This document shows positions 6,245 through 10,360 of a DNA stretch of 10,360 bases, piece by piece. Source of the stretch: Acidobacteriota bacterium (lineage in GTDB: Bacteria > Acidobacteriota > Terriglobia > UBA7540); NCBI GenBank assembly GCA_021784615.1, contig JAJYHU010000192.1, positions 1 to 10,360 on the forward strand, read 5' to 3'. Under the pieces are notes generated by a model. It saw nothing but the letters and a program-made list of their open reading frames with translations. It made no database searches and had not been told where the DNA came from. The position numbers and the translations under genes are program-made. Each line of letters starts with the position of its first letter. Within the stretch, counting starts at the first letter, position 1.

Positions 6245-7338
6245 GAAAGAAAATACGCGTAGGAGTTCTGTTTGGCGGGCGCTCGGGCGAGCATGATGTT
6301 TCTTTGGCGTCGGCGGCCTCGGTGATCAAGGCGCTCGACCGTTCCAAGTACGAAGTGGTCTCGATCGGCATCAGCCGCGAGGGCCACTGGTATGCCGCAG
6401 CGCACTCGGTCAAGTCTCCCGCGGAAGTCTTCAAGAAAGCTAATCGGGTGATTCCCTCGGCTGATCCCTCCGAGCCCGGCCTGGCGCCGCTTGGGTCGGC
6501 GCGCGGGCGGGGCAAGATCAGCGTGGATATCGTTTTCCCCGTCCTGCACGGAACATTTGGCGAAGACGGCACGGTGCAGGGCCTGCTCGAACTCGCTACC
6601 ACTCCTTACGTGGGCGCGGGAGTGCTGGGCTCCGCCGTGGGGATGGACAAGAACGTGATGAAGCGCCTGTTCCGCGACGCCGGGCTGCCGGTGGTGGAAT
6701 GGGTGGTGCTGCTGCGGGATGAATGGGAGCGGGAAAGCGCGCGGGTGCGCAAGCTGATCGAAAAAGAGATTGGCTATCCGCTGTTTGTGAAGCCCGCGAA
6801 CCTGGGTTCATCGGTCGGAATCAGCAAAGTCCACAACCGCCTGGAACTTGCGCCGGCGCTGGCTCTCGCCGCAAGTTACGACCGGAAGATTATTGTTGAA
6901 AAAGCTCTTGAAGCGCGTGAAATCGAATGCGCGGTGCTGGGGAACGACCGGCCGGAAGCCTCGGCGCCGGGCGAAGTGGTTCCGGTCAACGAGTTTTACG
7001 ATTATGAAGCGAAGTACGTGAAGGAAGGCTCCGAGCTGATCATTCCCGCCAAGCTGACCGCCAAGCAGACGCGCACGGTGAGGGAAGTCGCTGTCCGCGC
7101 CTTTTGCTCGACAGACTGCGCAGGCCTGGCCCGCGTGGATTTCCTTCTCGACCGCCCCAGCGGCAAACTTTTTCTGAACGAGATCAACACCCTGCCCGGC
7201 TTTACGCCCATCAGCATGTATCCCAAGCTGTGGGAGGCGAGCGGCCTCGCCTATCCGCGGCTGCTCGACCGCCTGATCGCGCTCGGCCTTGAACGCCACC
7301 GCGAAAAGAAGCTGACCCGCTATAGCTACAAGGCGTAG
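6241..7338 (+). CDS. ddl: D-alanine--D-alanine ligase
   Basis: This is a 365-aa ATP-grasp ligase, about the size of E. coli DdlA, that joins two D-alanines for the UDP-muramyl pentapeptide of peptidoglycan. The N-terminal domain has LFGGRSGEHDVSL (E17, first D-Ala site) and FPVLHGTFGEDG (103-110). The ATP-grasp region has LFVKPANLGSSVG (K184 and the following Ser/Gly loop), EKALEAREIECAVLGN, and the lid loop EFYDYEAKY (251-259). The metal and second substrate residues are RVDFLLD (298-304) and FLNEINTLPGFT (311-322), and the C-terminus is the usual SMYPKLWEASGL. The Tyr-containing DYEAKY loop is that of D-Ala-D-Ala ligases rather than of VanA-type D-Ala-D-Lac ligases, so no vancomycin resistance is implied. 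It starts at GTG 6241, overlapping the arginase stop by four bases. The TAG stop lies inside a complex palindrome (7332-7398). Confidence 0.95.
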   Translation: MRKKIRVGVLFGGRSGEHDVSLASAASVIKALDRSKYEVVSIGISREGHWYAAAHSVKSPAEVFKKANRVIPSADPSEPGLAPLGSARGRGKISVDIVFPVLHGTFGEDGTVQGLLELATTPYVGAGVLGSAVGMDKNVMKRLFRDAGLPVVEWVVLLRDEWERESARVRKLIEKEIGYPLFVKPANLGSSVGISKVHNRLELAPALALAASYDRKIIVEKALEAREIECAVLGNDRPEASAPGEVVPVNEFYDYEAKYVKEGSELIIPAKLTAKQTRTVREVAVRAFCSTDCAGLARVDFLLDRPSGKLFLNEINTLPGFTPISMYPKLWEASGLAYPRLLDRLIALGLERHREKKLTRYSYKA

Positions 7339-7398
7339 CGCCGGGCTTTAGCCCGGCACAGCCTGCCAGGGTGCCGACCTGAAGGTCGGCGCTACGCC
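7332..7398. repeat. Three-hairpin palindromic repeat (REP/BIME-like) overlapping ddl stop
   Basis: A 67-bp element is closed by a perfect 11-bp inverted repeat, GGCGTAGCGCC (7332-7342) and GGCGCTACGCC (7388-7398). Inside are two further perfect hairpins: GCCGGGC/GCCCGGC (7340-7346 with 7351-7357, loop TTTA) and GCCGACC/GGTCGGC (7373-7379 with 7384-7390, loop TGAA). The inner and outer arms overlap, so the strand can fold either as one long stem or as two hairpins. The ddl stop codon TAG is part of the left arm, so the end of the coding sequence has been recruited into the repeat. There is no T-tract, so intrinsic termination is not supported. Confidence 0.75.
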
Positions 7399-7429
7399 AA
7401 AGTGGCGTGCCACCGCGGGTCCGGGCCTC

Positions 7430-7458
7430 TTGACAGGATATCCTTCTCGTGCTCTACT
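7430..7458 (+). promoter_or_regulatory. Promoter of the TetR-efflux operon
   Basis: A perfect -35 box, TTGACA (7430-7435), is followed after 17 bases by TCTACT (7453-7458; four of six bases match TATAAT). The predicted start of transcription, about 7464-7466, leaves only about 16 untranslated bases before the ATG at 7481, with no Shine-Dalgarno sequence. The -10 box abuts and shares a base with the operator palindrome, so a bound repressor would block RNA polymerase. Confidence 0.7.
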
Positions 7459-7479
7459 TTAACTATCTGGTTAGTTAAA
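7458..7479. promoter_or_regulatory. TetR-family operator palindrome
   Basis: TTTAACTA (7458-7465) and TAGTTAAA (7472-7479) form a perfect 8-bp inverted repeat around TCTGGT. Its 22-bp span and A/T-rich symmetrical arms are typical of a dimeric TetR-family site. It covers the end of the -10 box, the presumed transcription start and the bases right up to the regulator's ATG at 7481, which points to autorepression of the regulator and the export genes behind it. The surrounding DNA is GC-rich, so the A/T-rich palindrome stands out. Confidence 0.75.
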
Positions 7480-7480
7480 T

Positions 7481-8149
7481 ATGAGAGCCTCTGCCGCCCA
7501 GAAGGTTCGGCCCCGAAAGCGCCCCGCGCGCACGGCGGGATCCCGCGCCGCCATCCTGCGCGCCGCCGGGCACATTTTTGCCGAGAAGGGGCTGGAAGGC
7601 GCGCGCACGGAAGCGATTGCGGGGGCCGCGGGCGTCAACAAAGCGCTGCTCTACTACTATTTCAAGAGCAAAGATGAACTCTACCTGGCCATCCTGGAAG
7701 GCCACATGAAAGAGTTCTTTGAGCGGGCCTCGCGCGTTTTTTCCAGCACCACGGAACCGGCGGGCTCGGCGCTGTTGCAATACGTCAGCATGCACTTCGA
7801 CTTTATGAGCGAGCGGCCGGACTACCCGCGCCTGATCCAGCGATTCATGATGGCGCGCGGCCGGCGATTCGAGCGCCTGGCGCGGAAATATTTCCTGCCC
7901 GTCAGCATCAAATTTCAAGGCCTGATTGAGCGCGGCATCCAGAGCGGCGAGCTTCATGCCTCCGACAGCGCCCACACGGCCATGTCGCTGGTGGCTCTGA
8001 CGGTCTTTTACTTTGCCGCGGCTCCCACGCTGAGGGTGCTCGGCCATACCGACCCGTACGGCAAAGTTGAACTTGCCCGAAGAAAAAAGGAAGTTCTGGA
8101 GTTTATCCGCCGCGCGCTTTTCATAAACCCTGAGGCGTATTTGAAATGA
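7481..8149 (+). CDS. TetR-family transcriptional repressor (CecR-like by context)
   Basis: This 222-aa regulator has an N-terminal TetR helix-turn-helix at about residues 20-67: SRAAILRAAGHIFAEKGLEG leading into TEAIAGAAGVNKALLYYYFKSKDELY, whose LLYYYF-KSKDELY end is the hallmark of the recognition helix. The basic leader (QKVRPRKRP) is common in this family. The C-terminal ligand-binding half is helical and not strongly conserved. It probably represses its own operon through the palindrome lying immediately upstream and lets go on binding a small molecule, likely a substrate of the exporter. Its stop overlaps the HlyD gene start by four bases (ATGA). The order regulator - HlyD adaptor - ABC ATPase is that of E. 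coli cecR-ybhG-ybhF. The start at 7481 is chosen because it is the first ATG before the DNA-binding domain and sits directly after the operator; it has no Shine-Dalgarno. Confidence 0.9.
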   Translation: MRASAAQKVRPRKRPARTAGSRAAILRAAGHIFAEKGLEGARTEAIAGAAGVNKALLYYYFKSKDELYLAILEGHMKEFFERASRVFSSTTEPAGSALLQYVSMHFDFMSERPDYPRLIQRFMMARGRRFERLARKYFLPVSIKFQGLIERGIQSGELHASDSAHTAMSLVALTVFYFAAAPTLRVLGHTDPYGKVELARRKKEVLEFIRRALFINPEAYLK

Positions 8150-9201
8150 TTCGCAAACTCTTCGTGATTATTTTGGCTCTGGTGGCGGCGGCAAGCGTCG
8201 CGGTCTATTTCTTTACCCGGCCCGCCGCCGGCGGCATGGTGCTGACCGGCATTGTGGACGCTGACGAGGTGGTGGCGAGCTCGCAAGTCTCCGGCCTGCT
8301 CAGCAAGCTGCTGGTCCATGAAGGCGACAGCGTGAAAGAGGGACAACTGCTGGCCGTGATCCAGCCCGAGGAACTCCGCGCCACCCAGCAATACTATCTT
8401 CACACCGCGCAGAGCACGGCGGAACAAGTGCGGGAGGCGCAGGCGGCGCTGAAGTTCCAGGAGTTGCAAACGCGCGACCAGATTCGTCAGGCGGAAGCGA
8501 ACCTGGCGACGGCGAACGCCCAGGCGCAGCAAGCCGCCGCCAATCTGGAACAGGCACGGCTGAACTTCAACCGTACTCGCGCGCTTTTCAAGCAAGGAAT
8601 CGCCTCCGCCCAGGAAGACGATCAGGCCCGAACGGCTTTGCAGGCGGCGGAAGCGCAAGTGGAAGCGGCCAAAAAGCAGGCGCAGGCGCAGCAGGCGGCG
8701 TTGGCGCTGGCGCGCTCGAACGCTGAGCAGGTTCGGATGCGGGAGCGGGCGCTCGCGTCCAACCGGCGGCAGTTGGCTGCGGCGCAGGCGCAGAATCAGG
8801 CGGCGAAAGTTCGCCTTGGCTACACGGAAATTCGCTCGCCGATCGCGGGCCTCGTGACTTTGCGGGCCGCCCTCGAGGGCGAGGTGGTGAACGCCGCCCA
8901 GCCGATTGTGGTGCTCTACAATCCCGACAAGCTTTGGGTGCGCGCCGACGTGGAGGAGACCTACATTCACTTGATCCGGATCGGCGAACATCTCAGCGTG
9001 CGTTTTCCGGGCGGCTTTGAGCGCACGGGAACGGTCTATTTCCGGGGAGTTGACGCCGAGTATGCGACGCAGCGGGACGTGAGCCGCACCAAGCGCGACA
9101 TCAAGACTTTCCAGATTCGCCTGCGTGTGGACAACCGCGACAGAAGGCTTGCGCCCGGGCTCACCGCCTACGTCACGGTGCCTTTTGGAGGCGGGAACTA
9201 A
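8146..9201 (+). CDS. HlyD/YbhG-type membrane fusion (periplasmic adaptor) protein
   Basis: This 351-aa protein links an inner-membrane exporter to the periplasm or outer membrane. A hydrophobic segment at residues 5-23 after MIRK acts as membrane anchor or signal. The first half of the lipoyl/barrel-sandwich domain follows (about 32-74, GIVDADEVVASSQVSG and HEGDSVKEGQLLAVI). A long Ala/Gln/Glu-rich coiled-coil hairpin spans about 75-222 (repeated AQAQQAAANLEQ-like heptads, with FNRTRALFKQGIAS near its tip). The second lipoyl half is at about 223-258, with the family motif LGYTEIRSPIAG, followed by a beta-barrel domain up to TAYVTVPFG. It partners with the ABC transporter encoded next and overlaps the TetR gene by four bases, showing coupled translation. 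The coiled coil is about as long as in YbhG-type adaptors. The transported substrate is unknown. Confidence 0.92.
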   Translation: MIRKLFVIILALVAAASVAVYFFTRPAAGGMVLTGIVDADEVVASSQVSGLLSKLLVHEGDSVKEGQLLAVIQPEELRATQQYYLHTAQSTAEQVREAQAALKFQELQTRDQIRQAEANLATANAQAQQAAANLEQARLNFNRTRALFKQGIASAQEDDQARTALQAAEAQVEAAKKQAQAQQAALALARSNAEQVRMRERALASNRRQLAAAQAQNQAAKVRLGYTEIRSPIAGLVTLRAALEGEVVNAAQPIVVLYNPDKLWVRADVEETYIHLIRIGEHLSVRFPGGFERTGTVYFRGVDAEYATQRDVSRTKRDIKTFQIRLRVDNRDRRLAPGLTAYVTVPFGGGN

Positions 9202-9206
9202 GCGGA

Positions 9207-9313
9207 TTGCAAAATAGAGTGATGGTGATTTCCTGTAGCGGCGCTTGATGCGCGCCGAAGAGCCGGTGGCCGCAGACCGCCGCTACGGCATTGCTTGCCA
9301 CTCTATTTTGCAA
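9207..9313. repeat. Nested inverted repeat in the HlyD-ABC gap
   Basis: A perfect 15-bp inverted repeat, TTGCAAAATAGAGTG (9207-9221) and CACTCTATTTTGCAA (9299-9313), encloses a second perfect 9-bp one, GTAGCGGCG (9235-9243) and CGCCGCTAC (9278-9286). The inner arms begin and end with GTAGCG/CGCTAC like the element at 7332-7398, so the two look related. The outer arms are A/T-rich and the inner ones G/C-rich. The transcript of this gap would form a strong stem; alternatively it is a small MITE-like insertion. No transposase is present. Confidence 0.75.
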
Positions 9314-9342
9314 ACTTCACTGAGTGTTGTGCGGCGGGAACT

Positions 9343-9379
9343 CCGCCCTTGCGGGCGGCATGCCGGGCCAAGGCCCGGC
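9343..9379. repeat. Pair of GC-rich hairpins upstream of the ABC ATPase gene
   Basis: CCGCCC/GGGCGG (9343-9348 with 9353-9358, loop TTGC) is followed three bases later by GCCGGGCC/GGCCCGGC (9362-9369 with 9372-9379, loop AA). Both are perfect. The second resembles the GCCGGGC hairpin of the repeat after ddl. They end 26 bases before the ribosome binding site of the next gene. There is no T-tract, so these look like REP-type repeats rather than a terminator, although they could lower read-through or stabilise the upstream message. Confidence 0.7.
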
Positions 9380-9405
9380 GCACCGTGCAACGGCAGGTCG
9401 AAAGC

Positions 9406-9413
9406 AGGAAGAG
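9406..9413 (+). promoter_or_regulatory. Ribosome binding site of the ABC ATPase gene
   Basis: AGGAAGAG ends six bases before ATG 9420, with the AGGA core ten bases upstream of it. It is the clearest Shine-Dalgarno sequence in the export operon and supports the chosen start. Confidence 0.65.
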
Positions 9414-9419
9414 AATCGG

Positions 9420-10360
9420 ATGGCGGCCATCGAGGTCGAAAAACTGACCAAGCGCTTCAACGGCTTTACCGCGGTTGACACGCTGAGCTTCCGGGTTGAA
9501 GAGGGAGAAATCTTTGGCCTGCTCGGCCCGAACGGCGCCGGCAAATCAACCCTGATCCGCATGTTGACCACGCTGATTCCGCCCACCGAAGGCGTGGCTC
9601 TGGTGAACGGGTTTGACGTGATTCGCCACCCGAACGACGTGCGGCACTGCATCGGAGTGATTCCGCAAGCCATGACTTCCGACCTGGAACTGACCGCGCT
9701 TGAAAACCTGAACATCTTTGCCAAGCTTTACGGTGTTCCGCGCGAGCGCCGATTGCGGGCTGTAAAAGAACTACTGGAAGCCGTGCAACTGGAAAAGTGG
9801 GCCGACCATCCGGTGAAGAACCTGTCCGGCGGAATGCGCCGCCGGCTGGAAATTGCCCGGGGGCTGGTCCATGAGCCCAAGATCTTTTTCCTGGATGAGC
9901 CGACGACGGGGCTTGACCCTACTTCCCGGATCGCCGTCTGGGAAATGCTGATGAAATTGAAAAAGAGGCGCGACCTGACGATCCTGCTGACCACGCACTA
10001 CATGGATGAAGCCGACAGGCTTTGCGACCACATTGCGATTATGGACCACGGGAAGCTGGTGGCGCTCGATTCGCCGATGAAACTGAAAGCTTCCATCCCG
10101 GCCGCGAGCTTTCTGGAAGTGAGCTTTGCCGCCGCGCCCGAAGGCTGGACTGAAGTGCTGAAGCGGCTTCCCGACGTTGGCAGCGTGGTTGAGCACGACC
10201 ACATTTTCCGCATCGCCTCGCATAACGGCCCGCTGACCACAATCGAACTGGTGGAGGCCGCGCGCCGGGCGAATGTCGAGGTGTCATCCCTTTCCGTGCA
10301 GAGCACGACGCTTGATGACGTGTTTATGCATTACACGGGACGGCAGTTGCGCGACGAATT
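9420..10360 (+). CDS. ABC-2-type exporter ATP-binding protein (3' truncated by window)
   Basis: The frame stays open to the window end, giving 313 codons plus two bases. The nucleotide-binding domain is complete: A-loop region around RFNGFTAVD, Walker A GPNGAGKST (36-44), Q-loop IPQ (81-83), signature LSGGMRRRLEIARGL (135-149), Walker B IFFLDEPTTGLD (155-166) and switch His in TTHYMDEADRL (191-201). It is followed by the accessory C-terminal domain of DrrA/NatA-like exporters, ending near STTLDDVFMHYTG. The protein powers export through an ABC-2 permease, which should be encoded just downstream outside the window; E. coli YbhF, in the equivalent position, carries two such ATPase domains, so the unseen end may hold a second. 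The HlyD adaptor gene lies 218 bases upstream, an unusually long gap for one operon, filled by palindromic repeats. The substrate is unknown; small cationic or hydrophobic drugs are plausible by analogy only. Confidence 0.93.
   Translation, partial: MAAIEVEKLTKRFNGFTAVDTLSFRVEEGEIFGLLGPNGAGKSTLIRMLTTLIPPTEGVALVNGFDVIRHPNDVRHCIGVIPQAMTSDLELTALENLNIFAKLYGVPRERRLRAVKELLEAVQLEKWADHPVKNLSGGMRRRLEIARGLVHEPKIFFLDEPTTGLDPTSRIAVWEMLMKLKKRRDLTILLTTHYMDEADRLCDHIAIMDHGKLVALDSPMKLKASIPAASFLEVSFAAAPEGWTEVLKRLPDVGSVVEHDHIFRIASHNGPLTTIELVEAARRANVEVSSLSVQSTTLDDVFMHYTGRQLRDE

Noticed and set aside
6241..7338. Van-type D-Ala-D-Lac ligase (glycopeptide resistance)
   Set aside because: The lid loop EFYDYEAKY is that of ordinary D-Ala-D-Ala ligases and no vanH or vanX neighbour is present.
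7340..7390. Intrinsic terminators after ddl
   Set aside because: Two good hairpins but no T-tract after either; the enclosing perfect 11-bp repeat fits a REP-like element.

Overview
The window reads like a chromosomal segment from a GC-rich bacterium. Acidobacteriota is the best guess, resting on the gene repertoire and on short dispersed palindromes of the GTAGCGCCGGG...CGGCGCTAC kind in several intergenic gaps; this assignment is inference, since no rRNA or other phylogenetic marker is present. All supported genes lie on the plus strand.

Layout: (1) 1-3004, a tight cluster: the 3' end of a gamma-glutamyltransferase gene, a TIM-barrel sugar isomerase/AP-endonuclease-2-like gene (1-nt overlap), then asparagine--tRNA ligase. 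(2) 3005-5338, a more A/T-rich island holding a complete retron: a promoter, a non-coding RNA with the msr/msd layout (about 3321-3457), and 15 nt later a 573-aa protein that fuses a retron reverse transcriptase to a C-terminal TOPRIM nuclease-like domain. This is the highlight. It has the architecture of retron Eco2 (Ec67), a known anti-phage retron group, so it is a probable phage-defence unit rather than a wholly new system; its host and sequence appear divergent. (3) 5339-7338, arginase and D-alanine--D-alanine ligase, translationally coupled by a GTGA overlap. (4) 7332-7398, a complex palindrome overlapping the end of ddl. (5) 7430-10360, a TetR-family regulator with its own promoter and a near-ideal operator palindrome, overlapping (ATGA) a HlyD-type membrane fusion protein, followed after a 218-nt repeat-laden gap by an ABC-2-type exporter ATPase that runs off the window. 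This order matches the CecR-YbhG-YbhF type of efflux operon.

How they work together: the flanking genes are ordinary metabolism (glutathione/gamma-glutamyl turnover, Asn-tRNA charging, arginine breakdown, peptidoglycan precursor synthesis). The retron sits between asnS and the arginase gene as a self-contained insertion in which the RT copies the adjacent RNA into msDNA, and the RNA/DNA hybrid presumably keeps the fused TOPRIM effector in check until infection. The final block is a self-regulated drug/toxin export operon.
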